Source of the DNA: Pseudaminobacter sp047739745
Lineage (GTDB): Bacteria; Pseudomonadota; Alphaproteobacteria; Rhizobiales; Rhizobiaceae
Reading direction: 5' to 3'
Length of the DNA stretch: 64,000 nucleotides
NCBI RefSeq assembly: GCF_047739745.1
Contig: NZ_JBLLVA010000021.1
Location: 32,887 to 96,886 of the forward strand
The notes below the pieces were generated by a model. It did no database searches. It was given only the letters and a program-made list of their open reading frames with translations, and was not told where the DNA came from. Positions 43,334 through 52,062 of this stretch are shown here, piece after piece (positions within the stretch are counted from its first letter, which is position 1; every line of letters starts with the position of its first letter). The translations under genes were made by a program, and so were the position numbers.

Positions 43334-44794
43334 ATGGCCAGCAAGTCCCAGACCGTCACCGGAGCGGATCGCTACAGATCCGGCGTCATGGAATACCGGA
43401 AAATGGGCTATTGGGAGCCCGACTACGAGCCGAAGGATACAGACCTCATCGCGGTGTTTCGCATCACTCCGCAGGAGGGTGTGGACCCGATCGAGGCGGC
43501 GGCTGCCGTGGCAGGCGAATCCTCGACCGCGACCTGGACCGTGGTCTGGACCGACCGGCTTACGGCGAAGGAGAAATACCGCGCCAAAGCCTATCGCGTC
43601 GACCCGGTGCCCAACGCGCCCGACCAGCATTTCGCCTATATCGCCTACGATCTCGACCTGTTCGAGCCGGGCTCGATCGCCAATCTCACCGCCTCCATCA
43701 TCGGCAACGTGTTCGGCTTCAAGCCGCTGAAGGCGCTGCGGCTCGAGGACATGCGGCTGCCCGTCGCCTATGTGAAGACTTTCCAGGGGCCGGCGACCGG
43801 CATCGTGGTGGAGCGCGAACGCCTCGACAAGTTCGGCCGCCCGCTGCTTGGCGCCACCGTCAAGCCGAAGCTCGGACTGTCCGGCCGCAACTACGGCCGT
43901 GTCGTCTACGAGGCGCTGAAGGGCGGCCTCGACTTCACCAAGGACGACGAAAACATCAACTCGCAGCCTTTCATGCATTGGCGCGAACGCTTTCTCTACT
44001 GCATGGAAGCGGTCAACAAGGCGCAGGCCGAGACAGGCGAGATCAAGGGCACCTATCTCAACGTCACCGCCGCCACCATGGAAGACATGTACGAGCGCGC
44101 GGATTTCGCCAGGGAACTCGGCTCCAACATCGTCATGATCGACCTCGTCATCGGCTACACCGCGATCCAGTCCATGGCCAAATGGGCGCGCAGGAACGAC
44201 ATGATCCTGCACCTGCATCGCGCCGGCCACTCGACCTATACGCGCCAGAAGAACCACGGCGTCTCGTTTCGTGTCATCGCCAAATGGATGCGGCTTGCCG
44301 GGGTCGATCACATCCATGCCGGCACCGTTGTCGGCAAGCTGGAAGGCGATCCGGCTACAACGAAAGGGTATTACGACATCTGCCGGGAGGATTTTAATCC
44401 CACCCAGCTTGAGAACGGCATTTTCTTCGACCAGCATTGGGCCTCGCTCAACAAGCTGATGCCGGTCGCCTCGGGCGGCATCCATGCCGGCCAGATGCAC
44501 CAGCTTCTTCACCTTCTCGGCGAGGATGTCGTGCTGCAGTTCGGCGGCGGCACCATCGGCCATCCGATGGGGATAGCGGCCGGCGCCACCGCAAATCGCG
44601 TGGCACTTGAAGCGATGGTTCTGGCCCGCAACGAGGGCCGCGACTATCTCAATGAAGGTCCCGAAATCCTCGAAAACGCCGCCAAGTTCTGTCTGCCGCT
44701 GAAGCAGGCCCTCGAAACCTGGAAGGACGTCACCTTCAACTACGCCTCGACCGACTCGCCCGACTTCGTTCCGGTTGCGACGGCTGCGGAATAA
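43334..44794 (+). CDS. cbbL: RuBisCO large subunit, form I red-type
   Basis: A 486-residue subunit. Active-site lysines are K177 and K179 in GATVKPKLGLSGRNYGR; the carbamylated lysine K203 is in GGLDFTKDDENIN. Loop 6 region GGIHAGQMHQLLHLLGED follows. The length and QPFMHWRERF segment fit form IC/ID. It fixes CO2 to ribulose-1,5-bisphosphate. A second ATG lies at 43329; AAAGGA favours either. The cbbX partner confirms red-type. Confidence 0.98.
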   Translation: MASKSQTVTGADRYRSGVMEYRKMGYWEPDYEPKDTDLIAVFRITPQEGVDPIEAAAAVAGESSTATWTVVWTDRLTAKEKYRAKAYRVDPVPNAPDQHFAYIAYDLDLFEPGSIANLTASIIGNVFGFKPLKALRLEDMRLPVAYVKTFQGPATGIVVERERLDKFGRPLLGATVKPKLGLSGRNYGRVVYEALKGGLDFTKDDENINSQPFMHWRERFLYCMEAVNKAQAETGEIKGTYLNVTAATMEDMYERADFARELGSNIVMIDLVIGYTAIQSMAKWARRNDMILHLHRAGHSTYTRQKNHGVSFRVIAKWMRLAGVDHIHAGTVVGKLEGDPATTKGYYDICREDFNPTQLENGIFFDQHWASLNKLMPVASGGIHAGQMHQLLHLLGEDVVLQFGGGTIGHPMGIAAGATANRVALEAMVLARNEGRDYLNEGPEILENAAKFCLPLKQALETWKDVTFNYASTDSPDFVPVATAAE

Positions 44795-44817
44795 CGGCTG
44801 TAGGTCATCAGATGACA

Positions 44818-44943
44818 CTCCCCCTCACCCGACCTCCGCTTCGCTCGGCCACCCTCTCCCCGCCAGGGAGAGGAGATCAGAGACGTCGGCGCCCACCTCT
44901 TCTCCCCGACGGGGAGAAGGTGGCCCGAAGGGCCGGATGAGGG
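44818..44943. repeat. palindromic repeats between cbbL and cbbS
   Basis: Two palindromic units fill the gap: one with CACCCTCTCCCCGCCAGGG then AGAGG, and one with CTTCTCCCCGACGGGGAGAAGG, GGCCCGAAGGGCC and GGATGAGGG. Same family as in uvrB and before cbbX. The cbbL-cbbS spacer is thus 182 bp, long for this pair. Confidence 0.85.
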
Positions 44944-44976
44944 GGCATTTTTCCCCGAGATCAGAGGATTTTCACA

Positions 44977-45390
44977 ATGCGCATCACTCAAGGAGCCTTC
45001 TCCTTCCTGCCCGACCTCACCGACGACCAGATCAGGGCGCAGGTACAGTACTGCATCGACAATGGCTGGGCGGTAAGCCTCGAATTCACCGACGACCCGC
45101 ACCCGCGCAACACTTATTGGGACATGTGGGGCCATCCGATGTTCGACAATCCGGATGCGGCGGCCCTCATGCTGGAGTTGAACGAGTGCCGGAAAGCTTA
45201 TGGCGACCGTTACATTCGCGTGGTCGCCTTCGATTCCTCGCATGGCTGGGAGTCGGTGAAGCTGTCCTTCATCGTCAACCGGCCCGCCGACGAGCCCGGC
45301 TTCCGGCTCGAGCGCCAGGATGGGGCCGGGCGTATGATACGCTATACGACGAAGCCCTACTCGGCCGATCGGCCGGTGGGAAGCAGATAG
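44977..45390 (+). CDS. cbbS: RuBisCO small subunit, red-type
   Basis: A 137-residue subunit with start MRITQGAFSFLPDLTDDQI, as in red-type CbbS, and the long C-terminal tail (ADEPGFRLERQDGAGRMIRY) that makes the central beta-barrel of the form IC hexadecamer. AGAGGA is the ribosome binding site. The repeat-filled spacer separates it from cbbL. Confidence 0.97.
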   Translation: MRITQGAFSFLPDLTDDQIRAQVQYCIDNGWAVSLEFTDDPHPRNTYWDMWGHPMFDNPDAAALMLELNECRKAYGDRYIRVVAFDSSHGWESVKLSFIVNRPADEPGFRLERQDGAGRMIRYTTKPYSADRPVGSR

Positions 45391-45415
45391 GCGTGAGGTC
45401 CAGCGGGACAGTAAA

Positions 45416-45530
45416 TCACCCCCTCGCCCGGTCTGCTTCGCAAGCCACCCTCTCCCCGCTGGGGAGAGGAGAAACGGCACCACGGTCCCCTCTTTTCCCA
45501 CCGGTGAGAAGGCGGCCGGATGAGAGGATG
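45416..45530. repeat. palindromic repeats between cbbS and cbbX
   Basis: Units with CACCCTCTCCCCGCTGGGG then AGAGGAG, and CCTCTTTTCCCACCGG then TGAGAAGG, followed by GCGGCCGGATGAGAGG. The copies are more degenerate than in the cbbL-cbbS spacer. Confidence 0.8.
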
Positions 45531-45563
45531 CTCCGAATACAAATGCACTGAACAGGTATTCCA

Positions 45564-46487
45564 ATGTCCTTAACAGCAGAAGCCGAAATCCCCACGGCCA
45601 TCGATCTGCGCAAGGAGTTTGAAAGCTCCGGGGTCAAGGATGTTCTTGCCGAACTCGACCGCGACCTGGTCGGACTTGCCCCTGTCAAGAAGCGCATCCG
45701 CGAGACCGCGGCGCTGCTGCTTGTCGAGCGCGCCCGCAAGAGCATGGGGCTCGCCCATGAAACGCCGACGCTCCATATGAGCTTCACCGGCAACCCGGGC
45801 ACCGGCAAGACAACGGTGGCGATGCGCATGGCCGATCTGCTGCATCGGCTGGGCTACATCCGCAAGGGTCATCTCGTCTCGGTCACCCGCGACGATCTTG
45901 TCGGGCAATATATCGGACACACTGCCCCGAAGACGAAGGAGATCCTGAAACGGGCGATGGGCGGCGTGCTGTTCATCGACGAGGCCTACTATCTCTATCG
46001 GCCGGAGAACGAGCGAGACTACGGCCAGGAGGCAATCGAGATCCTGCTTCAGGTCATGGAAAACCAGCGCGACGACCTCGTCGTCATCCTCGCCGGCTAT
46101 ACGCAGCGCATGGACCGCTTCTTCGAAAGCAATCCGGGCTTTCGTTCGCGCATCGCCCATCATATAGACTTCCCCGACTACGCAGACGACGAACTCCTTC
46201 AGATCGCGACCAGAATGCTCGACCAGCAGAACTACAAGCTTGACGCGAGCGCGGTGACCGCCCTCACCGACTATATCGCGCGCCGGCGGGCTCAGCCGCA
46301 TTTCGCCAATGCACGCTCGATCCGCAACGCGCTGGATCGCGCCAGGCTGCGCCAGGCCAATCGGCTGTTCGAAACCGCTGAGGGGCCGCTCGACGCCCAT
46401 GCGCTGTCGACAATCTCGGCTGCGGACATTACGGCAAGTCGCGTATTCTCGATGCAATCCAAGCCCCCGCAAGGAGCCGCCAAATGA
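45564..46487 (+). CDS. cbbX: red-type RuBisCO activase CbbX
   Basis: A 307-residue AAA+ ATPase. Walker A FTGNPGTGKTTVAM is near residue 77 and Walker B GVLFIDEAYYL near residue 137; arginine-finger region NPGFRSRIAHH follows. CbbX frees RuBisCO from inhibitory sugar phosphates by pulling on the large-subunit C-terminus, driven by ATP and RuBP. The stop overlaps the cbbE ATG. Confidence 0.97.
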   Translation: MSLTAEAEIPTAIDLRKEFESSGVKDVLAELDRDLVGLAPVKKRIRETAALLLVERARKSMGLAHETPTLHMSFTGNPGTGKTTVAMRMADLLHRLGYIRKGHLVSVTRDDLVGQYIGHTAPKTKEILKRAMGGVLFIDEAYYLYRPENERDYGQEAIEILLQVMENQRDDLVVILAGYTQRMDRFFESNPGFRSRIAHHIDFPDYADDELLQIATRMLDQQNYKLDASAVTALTDYIARRRAQPHFANARSIRNALDRARLRQANRLFETAEGPLDAHALSTISAADITASRVFSMQSKPPQGAAK

Positions 46488-47170
46488 GGCACAAAACCAT
46501 CATCGCCCCTTCCGTGCTATCATCGGATTTCTCGCGGCTCGGCGAGGAGGTCGAGACGATCGTGCGGGCGGGGGCCGACTGGATTCACCTCGACGTCATG
46601 GATGGCCATTTCGTGCCGAACATCACTTTTGGCCCGCCGGTCATCAAGGCGATCCGCGACCGCACCGACAAGGTGTTCGACTGCCATTTGATGATTGCGC
46701 CGGCCGATCCCTATCTGGCGGCCTTTGCCGATGCCGGATGCGACATCATCACGGTTCACGCCGAGGCTGGTCCACATCTCGACCGCTCGCTGCAGGCGAT
46801 CCGCAATCTCGGCAAGAAGGCCGGCGTCTCGCTCAACCCCTCGACGCCCGAAAATGTCATCGAATATGTACTCGACCGGCTCGACCTCGTCCTGCTGATG
46901 ACAGTCAATCCTGGCTTTGGCGGCCAGGCCTTCATTCCGTCCGTCATCGAGAAGGTGAAGCGGGTCAAGGCGCTGATCGGCGACCGCCCGATCGACATCG
47001 AGATCGACGGTGGCGTAACCCCCGAAACCGCACCGCTGGTTACCGCCGCCGGTGCCAACGTGCTGGTGGCCGGTTCGGCGGTTTTCAAGGGTGGAACCGA
47101 GGCGGCGTACCGCAGCAACATCGCCGCCATTCGCCAAGCCGCCGACGGCGCAGTTTCGAAAGCCGCCTGA
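46484..47170 (+). CDS. cbbE: ribulose-phosphate 3-epimerase
   Basis: A 228-residue TIM-barrel enzyme interconverting xylulose-5-phosphate and ribulose-5-phosphate. Signature APSVLSSDFSRLGEEV, then WIHLDVMDGHFVPNITFGPP with catalytic Asp, and VNPGFGGQAFIPSVIEKVKR are intact. The ATG overlaps cbbX. It refuels cbbP. The chromosome may carry another rpe; this copy is clearly in the operon. Confidence 0.97.
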   Translation: MRHKTIIAPSVLSSDFSRLGEEVETIVRAGADWIHLDVMDGHFVPNITFGPPVIKAIRDRTDKVFDCHLMIAPADPYLAAFADAGCDIITVHAEAGPHLDRSLQAIRNLGKKAGVSLNPSTPENVIEYVLDRLDLVLLMTVNPGFGGQAFIPSVIEKVKRVKALIGDRPIDIEIDGGVTPETAPLVTAAGANVLVAGSAVFKGGTEAAYRSNIAAIRQAADGAVSKAA

Positions 47171-47198
47171 CCGATATCTTCTTCATGGAATTCTGACC

Positions 47199-47756
47199 AT
47201 GGCCGCAATACCCCCAGTCTGCGATTTCGGATGGCCGGCAGTGGACGCCACCCTGCCCGGCATCGATGGGAAAAATCATTCCCTGTTCGACCTCGCCGGG
47301 CCGAATGGGCTCGTCGTCGCCTTCATCTGCAATCATTGCCCTTATGTGAAATCGGTCGTCCAGCGCATCGTTCGCGATGCGGCCGACCTCAAGGCGCAAG
47401 GAGTGGGCTTCGTGGCGATCAGTTCCAACGATGCCGAGGCCTATCCGGAAGACTCCTTCGAGAACATGGAACTGTTTGCCACCAAGCATCAATTCCCCTT
47501 TCCCTATCTCTACGATGAGGACCAGTCGGTAGCACGCGCCTATGGCGCGGCCTGCACGCCGGATTTCTTCGGCTTCAACGGCGAACTGACTCTTCAATAT
47601 CGCGGCAGGCTCGATGCTTCACGCAAGGAGACGGACGCACCTGGCCTGCGCCGCGACCTCTACGAAGCCATGAAGCACGTGGCCCGCACTGGAAATGGCC
47701 CGACCGACCAGATCGCCTCGATTGGCTGTTCCATCAAATGGAAGGAGAGTGCATGA
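47199..47756 (+). CDS. thioredoxin-like (AhpC/TSA) protein in the cbb operon
   Basis: A 185-residue protein with a thioredoxin fold. FICNHCPYVKSVVQR has a CNHC active-site-like motif near residue 42, and AISSNDAEAYPEDSF and TPDFFGFNGELTLQYRG follow. Relatives are peroxiredoxin-like proteins of unknown partner. The stop TGA overlaps the gph ATG, so it is part of the operon. It may give redox control or protect Calvin enzymes; inference only. Confidence 0.85.
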   Translation: MAAIPPVCDFGWPAVDATLPGIDGKNHSLFDLAGPNGLVVAFICNHCPYVKSVVQRIVRDAADLKAQGVGFVAISSNDAEAYPEDSFENMELFATKHQFPFPYLYDEDQSVARAYGAACTPDFFGFNGELTLQYRGRLDASRKETDAPGLRRDLYEAMKHVARTGNGPTDQIASIGCSIKWKESA

Positions 47757-48454
47757 GCGCCGAAACCCGCAATCCCCTGCCTTTTCCTCGAGCGATATTG
47801 TTCGACCTTGACGGAACCCTGATAGATTCGGTTCCCGATCTTGCCGCCTCCGTCAACGAACTGCTGGAAAGCCGGGGCCTGCCGGAGCTCTCGTTGCCTG
47901 AGGTCCGGTCGATGATAGGCAATGGTGTCAGGAAGCTGGTCCAGCGCGCCTTTGCCGCGCAGGCAAGTCCACTTACGGAAGCTGAACTCGACGAAGCGAA
48001 CCGCGAGATGGTGCAGATCTACAGTCGCCAACTGACCCGTCTCACCAGCCTCCTGCCCGGCGCCCAGGAGGCGATCGCGCATCTGCACATCAATGGCGTC
48101 AAGCTCGGCGTCGTTACCAACAAACCGCAAGTGGCGACGCGTGAAATCCTGCTTCACTTCGGCCTGACGGATCGGCTCGGCGCAATCGTCGGCGGCGATG
48201 CGGTCACGCACATGAAGCCTGCGCCCGACGCGCTGTTTCTGGCGCTCGACCAGTTGGGCGTGGAGCCAAGTCAGGCCCTGATGGTCGGCGACAGCATCAC
48301 CGACGTCGAGGCAGCGCGGGCAGCCGGCATACCCGTGGTTCTCATACGCGGCGGCTATACCAAGGCCCCGGTCGAGGAACTCGGCGCCGATTTGATTTGC
48401 GACAGCTTGAAAGATTTGCCCGCGGCTCTGAACGAACTGCGAAAAGCGGCGTAG
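47753..48454 (+). CDS. gph: phosphoglycolate phosphatase
   Basis: A 233-residue HAD-family phosphatase that removes 2-phosphoglycolate formed by RuBisCO oxygenation. HAD motif I ILFDLDGTLIDSVPDL, motif III MKPAPDALFLALDQL and motif IV MVGDSITDVEAARAAG are present. Often called cbbZ in cbb operons. GGAGAG lies before the ATG, which overlaps the thioredoxin-like stop. Last cbb gene. Confidence 0.94.
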   Translation: MSAETRNPLPFPRAILFDLDGTLIDSVPDLAASVNELLESRGLPELSLPEVRSMIGNGVRKLVQRAFAAQASPLTEAELDEANREMVQIYSRQLTRLTSLLPGAQEAIAHLHINGVKLGVVTNKPQVATREILLHFGLTDRLGAIVGGDAVTHMKPAPDALFLALDQLGVEPSQALMVGDSITDVEAARAAGIPVVLIRGGYTKAPVEELGADLICDSLKDLPAALNELRKAA

Positions 48455-48470
48455 CGCATGGCCGGAACAA

Positions 48471-48510
48471 GCAACAGCCCGAAGATCCGTGACGATCTTC
48501 GGGCCGTTGC
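48471..48510 (+). terminator. strong stem-loop between gph and cytochrome c gene
   Basis: GCAACAGCCCGAAGATC and GATCTTCGGGCCGTTGC flank a CGTGAC loop, about 17 bp of stem with minor mismatch, between convergent genes. It lacks a clear U-run, but the position and strength suit a bidirectional terminator. Confidence 0.75.
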
Positions 48511-48531
48511 TTCCTATAGGGCCTGTTTGGC

Positions 48532-48912
48532 TTATTCGGAGAATTGCTTCAGATAGGCGATGACATTGGCGATTTCGTCGTCCTTTTTCAGGCCGGCGAA
48601 CGCCATCTTGGTGCCCTTGACCATGGTCTTCGGCGCGCGGAGAAATTCTGCCAGCGTCTCATCGTTCCAGACCAGGCCCCCTTCGCCGGCCTTGACCATG
48701 GCCGGAGAGTATTTGAAACCCTCATGCGTACCCGCCGTCTTGCCGATCACGCCCTTGAGCGAAGGACCGACCTTGTTCTGATCCGTGTCGGCGACGTGGC
48801 AGGCCTTGCATCTGTTGAATACCTTTTCGCCGGCTGCGGCGTCCTGCGCCTGGGCTTGCGTGGCCAACAGGCCGGCTGCAGAAATGGCTACGAAAAGTGC
48901 TATTGAACGCAT
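48532..48912 (-). CDS. class I cytochrome c
   Basis: A 126-residue periplasmic protein; signal peptide ends AQA near residue 22. The heme motif CKACH follows at FNRCKACHVADTDQNKVGPS, and the sixth-ligand Met is likely in MVKGTKMAFAG. It resembles rhizobial cytochrome c2/c550. Near the methanol genes it could carry electrons from XoxG to an oxidase, but such cytochromes also serve the general chain. Convergent with gph. Confidence 0.93.
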   Translation of the reverse strand: MRSIALFVAISAAGLLATQAQAQDAAAGEKVFNRCKACHVADTDQNKVGPSLKGVIGKTAGTHEGFKYSPAMVKAGEGGLVWNDETLAEFLRAPKTMVKGTKMAFAGLKKDDEIANVIAYLKQFSE

Positions 48913-49277
48913 GGCGTTTCCTCATGAATCTCCAGGGTGCCCTGGGCAATTGCGAAGGCCGTTGTTATTTCCGACAACATGCGCTTTTTCATGTCGGCGA
49001 CAGGGTTTGTTGTCTTTTCTGGCAAATAACGGCATGTGCGCCTGCAAAAGCTAAATAGAGTTGGCTGGAAGTCAATCGTACGAATGTCCAGAAAGCGCGA
49101 CCTTTTGGCCCTCGCTGCCCTCGTCGGCGGCCCCGGTATCCTTTGTTGACGCCTCTGGAGCGAACGCGTAGCCTTGGCCCTTTCCCGATGGCACCTCGGG
49201 AAGTTTGAGCGATAAATCGTTCCGTGGCTCGGAGCGGTCGTTCGCGGACGAACGCCGGAACGGCGAGAGGCGCTGAA
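48913..49277. other. intergenic region, cytochrome c promoter side
   Basis: No gene of usual length. It includes the promoter for the minus-strand cytochrome c gene and for the 49278 gene. A 21-codon frame (MSRKRDLLALAALVGGPG) at 49084 stops at once and has no ribosome binding site; nothing else is recognised. Confidence 0.4.
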
Positions 49278-49487
49278 ATGAACATGGTCGACTTGGTCCT
49301 GACGGTATGCCTGACCGCCAACCCTAGTCAGTGCCGTGTCGAGCACCTCTATTTCGAGAGCCATGGCTCCCTGTTCCAGTGCATGCTCCTGGCCCCTCCT
49401 GAAATTGCGAAATGGACCGAGCAGCACCCAAAGCACAAGGTTGTTCGTTGGAAGTGCAACTTTCCGGACCACGGGCGGGCAATCTGA
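49278..49487 (+). CDS. small conserved hypothetical protein
   Basis: A 69-residue protein. Start MNMVDLVLTVCLTANPSQC with GAGAGG upstream. It has four Cys and ends with VVRWKCNFPDHGRAI. It looks like a family of short rhizobial proteins with HLYFESHGSL and MLLAPPEIAKW segments. Function unknown; the N-terminus is weakly hydrophobic but is not a convincing signal peptide. Confidence 0.6.
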   Translation: MNMVDLVLTVCLTANPSQCRVEHLYFESHGSLFQCMLLAPPEIAKWTEQHPKHKVVRWKCNFPDHGRAI

Positions 49488-49524
49488 TCGACAGCCGCTC
49501 CAATCGTCATTGGGAGTATCCGAT

Positions 49525-50517
49525 GTGCTAGCCTCCAGGCGCGATCTTTTGCGGCTCACCATGCTCGCCGCTACCACGACCCTCGGCATGCAGCCCACAA
49601 AGGTGCTTGCCGCCGACAAGGTGCGTATCGGCGTGCTGAAATTCGGCACGGTGAGTTGGGAGCTGGATACGCTCAAGCATCACCGCTTCGATGCTGCAAA
49701 CGGCATCGAAGCGGAAATCGTCTATTTCGCCGGAGAAGACGCCACCAATGTCGCACTGCTTGCCGGTGAAATCGACGTGATCGTCTCCGACTGGCTGTGG
49801 GTATCGCGCCAGCGCTCGCTGGGCGACGATCTCACGCTTGTTCCCTATTCGTCGGCCGTCGGCGCGATCATGGTCAAGGAAGACTCCTCGATCAAAACCA
49901 TCGGCGACTTGCAGGGCAAGAAGATCGGCGTCGCCGGCGGGTCGCTCGACAAGAGCTGGCTGCTCATCCAGGGCCTGGCCGCACGCGACCACGGCATGGA
50001 TCTGCCGTCGAGCAGCGAAGTCGTATTCGGGGCGCCGCCCCTGCTTTCGGAAAAGGCGATGCAGGGCGAACTCGATGCGGTTCTGAATTTCTGGCATTTC
50101 TGCGCACGGCTCGAGGCAAACGGTTTTCGCCGTCTGGTCAGCGCCGAGGAGGCGGCCAAGGCTCTGGGGGCCAGCGGGCCGGTGTCGGCGCTGGGCTATG
50201 TCTTTCACGACAAATGGGCAGATGAGAACCCGGTGGCCGCGATGGGCTTTGTCAAGGCGTCCGCCGCCGCCAAGCAACTGCTGGCGACATCGGATGCGGA
50301 ATGGCAGCGGCTGGCGCCGCTGATGCGCGCCGAAGGCCGAGAACTGGAGACGCTGCGTACCCGCTATCGCGAAGGCATTCCGACACGACGACCCGCCGAG
50401 GACGAAGCCGACGCGGCAAAGCTCTATCGCGTGCTCGCCGATCTCGGCGGCGAGAAGCTGGTCGGCGAGGCGCGCGAAATGGCGCCCGGAACATTCTGGC
50501 CGAAACTGACCCAATGA
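49525..50517 (+). CDS. ABC transporter substrate-binding protein (SsuA/NMT1-like)
   Basis: A 330-residue binding protein from a GTG start; GGGAG lies eight bases upstream. Residues 1-29 look like a Tat signal (ASRRDLLRLTMLAATTT). The core has RIGVLKFGTVSWELDTLKHH, LLAGEIDVIVSDWLW and KKIGVAGGSLDKSWL, as in aliphatic-sulfonate/taurine-type binding proteins. It begins a run with permease, ATPase, a metallo-beta-lactamase protein and a SoxYZ protein. The ligand may be connected with PQQ or methanol oxidation; inference. Confidence 0.87.
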   Translation: MLASRRDLLRLTMLAATTTLGMQPTKVLAADKVRIGVLKFGTVSWELDTLKHHRFDAANGIEAEIVYFAGEDATNVALLAGEIDVIVSDWLWVSRQRSLGDDLTLVPYSSAVGAIMVKEDSSIKTIGDLQGKKIGVAGGSLDKSWLLIQGLAARDHGMDLPSSSEVVFGAPPLLSEKAMQGELDAVLNFWHFCARLEANGFRRLVSAEEAAKALGASGPVSALGYVFHDKWADENPVAAMGFVKASAAAKQLLATSDAEWQRLAPLMRAEGRELETLRTRYREGIPTRRPAEDEADAAKLYRVLADLGGEKLVGEAREMAPGTFWPKLTQ

Positions 50518-51344
50518 ACGGGCAAGGCGCGCCGAACGAAGCACAGGGCTGGTCAGCCGCGACGACGCGGGGTCCAAGACGGCTTCTCCCGACGCTTGCG
50601 CCTCCGCTGACGGTAGCAATCTCGCTGCTGGTGCTGCTCGTCCTGTGGAATCTCACGGCAACGATCTGGCCAAGCCGCGCGTTCCCGCCACCTGCCGAGG
50701 TCTGGCGCGTGCTTGTCAACGAGACGGCGAATGGCGAGCTGCCCTATCATCTCGGCGTAACGCTCGGCCGAGTGGCCATTTCGTTCGCGCTCGCCATGAG
50801 CATAGGCACGGTAATCGGTGTGTTCCTCGGCATGCATCGCCGCGCCGACCAGTTCTTCAACGCCTGGGTGGTCCTGTTCCTCAACATACCGGCGCTTGTC
50901 ATCATCGTGCTTGCCTATATCTGGTTCGGCCTCAATGAGGTCGCCGCAATCGGCGCGGTGGCGGTCAACAAGATTCCCAATGTGATCGTCACCATGCGGG
51001 AAGGTGCCCGCGCGCTCGACCCGCGTTATGCTGAAATGGCGACGGTGTATCGCTTCAGTCCGCTCGACCGCATCCGGCACATCTTGCTGCCGCAACTCCA
51101 GCCCTATCTGGCCGCCGCCTCGCGCTCCGGCATCTCGCTCATCTGGAAGATCGTCCTCGTCGTCGAACTGCTTGGTCGCTCCAATGGCGTCGGCTTCCAG
51201 ATCTACCTTCATTTCCAACTGTTCGAGGTTGGGGCGATCCTCGCCTATACGCTGGCTTTCGTGGCCGTCATGCTTCTCGTCGAAATGCTTCTGGTGCAGC
51301 CCTTTGAACGATATGCAACCCGTTGGCGCGGCCGCCCCGCTTAA
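50514..51344 (+). CDS. ABC transporter permease (SsuC-like)
   Basis: A 276-residue inner-membrane permease with six hydrophobic segments and the BPD domain with EGARALDPRYAEMATVYRFS as the ATPase-contact loop. ATG overlaps the binding-protein stop. Partner of the next ATPase gene. Substrate unknown. Confidence 0.93.
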   Translation: MNGQGAPNEAQGWSAATTRGPRRLLPTLAPPLTVAISLLVLLVLWNLTATIWPSRAFPPPAEVWRVLVNETANGELPYHLGVTLGRVAISFALAMSIGTVIGVFLGMHRRADQFFNAWVVLFLNIPALVIIVLAYIWFGLNEVAAIGAVAVNKIPNVIVTMREGARALDPRYAEMATVYRFSPLDRIRHILLPQLQPYLAAASRSGISLIWKIVLVVELLGRSNGVGFQIYLHFQLFEVGAILAYTLAFVAVMLLVEMLLVQPFERYATRWRGRPA

Positions 51345-52062
51345 GGTGGACATCGCCGAGAAGATTTTCCGTTCGGCGCAGGGCGTTTCGGTGAAAGCCC
51401 TCGAGGATTTGTCCTTCGAGGTAAGAGAGGGCGAATTCGCCTGTCTGCTTGGCCCCTCCGGCTGCGGCAAGACTACGACGCTGCGCATCCTGCTTGGCCT
51501 CGATACCGATTTCTCGGGCTCTTTTCATCTGCCGGCGGACCGCAATGGCCGCGTCGCTGCCGTCTTCCAGGAGCCGACCCTGCTGCCATGGCGAACGGTG
51601 GAGCAGAATGTCCGGCTGGCCCTGCCCAAGAGCCTTCGAGGCGCCGATCTGGACGGGCTCTTCGACCGGCTCGGACTCTCCGGAATGCGTTCGCTCTACC
51701 CTTCCGAACTCTCTCTGGGGCTTGCCCGCCGGGTGGCGCTGGCGCGCGCCTTCGCCACTGAGCCGACCGTGCTGTTTCTCGACGAGCCCTTCGTCTCGCT
51801 GGACGAGCAGACGGCTGCGGGCCTGCGCAATCTGCTGCTAAACGTCTGGTCCGCCCGGCCGACGACCGCCTTGATGGTGACCCACAATGTGCGCGAGGCG
51901 CTGCTGCTTTCGGACCGCATCATCGTCCTGTCGCAGCGGCCGGGGCATGTCGTTGGCATTTTTGACGTCCGTCTGCCGCGTCAATACCGAAACATACAGG
52001 TCATGAACGATCTGGCTCGGTCCTTCGAACAGAAATTTCCGGGAATTTTGGCAAGGCAATGA
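51313..52062 (+). CDS. ABC transporter ATP-binding protein (SsuB-like)
   Basis: A 249-residue ATPase. Walker A LLGPSGCGKTTTLRI is intact near residue 52, and Walker B is TVLFLDEPFVSLDE. The ABC signature reads ELSLGLARRVALARA, with SLG in place of the usual SGGQ. It starts inside the permease 3' end. It completes a nitrate/sulfonate/taurine-type importer. The variant signature occurs in some importers and may lower but not remove ATPase activity. Confidence 0.92.
   Translation: MQPVGAAAPLKVDIAEKIFRSAQGVSVKALEDLSFEVREGEFACLLGPSGCGKTTTLRILLGLDTDFSGSFHLPADRNGRVAAVFQEPTLLPWRTVEQNVRLALPKSLRGADLDGLFDRLGLSGMRSLYPSELSLGLARRVALARAFATEPTVLFLDEPFVSLDEQTAAGLRNLLLNVWSARPTTALMVTHNVREALLLSDRIIVLSQRPGHVVGIFDVRLPRQYRNIQVMNDLARSFEQKFPGILARQ

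Noticed and set aside
49084..49149. 21-codon frame MSRKRDLLALAALVGGPG
   Set aside because: No ribosome binding site and immediate stop; could be a remnant but has no support.
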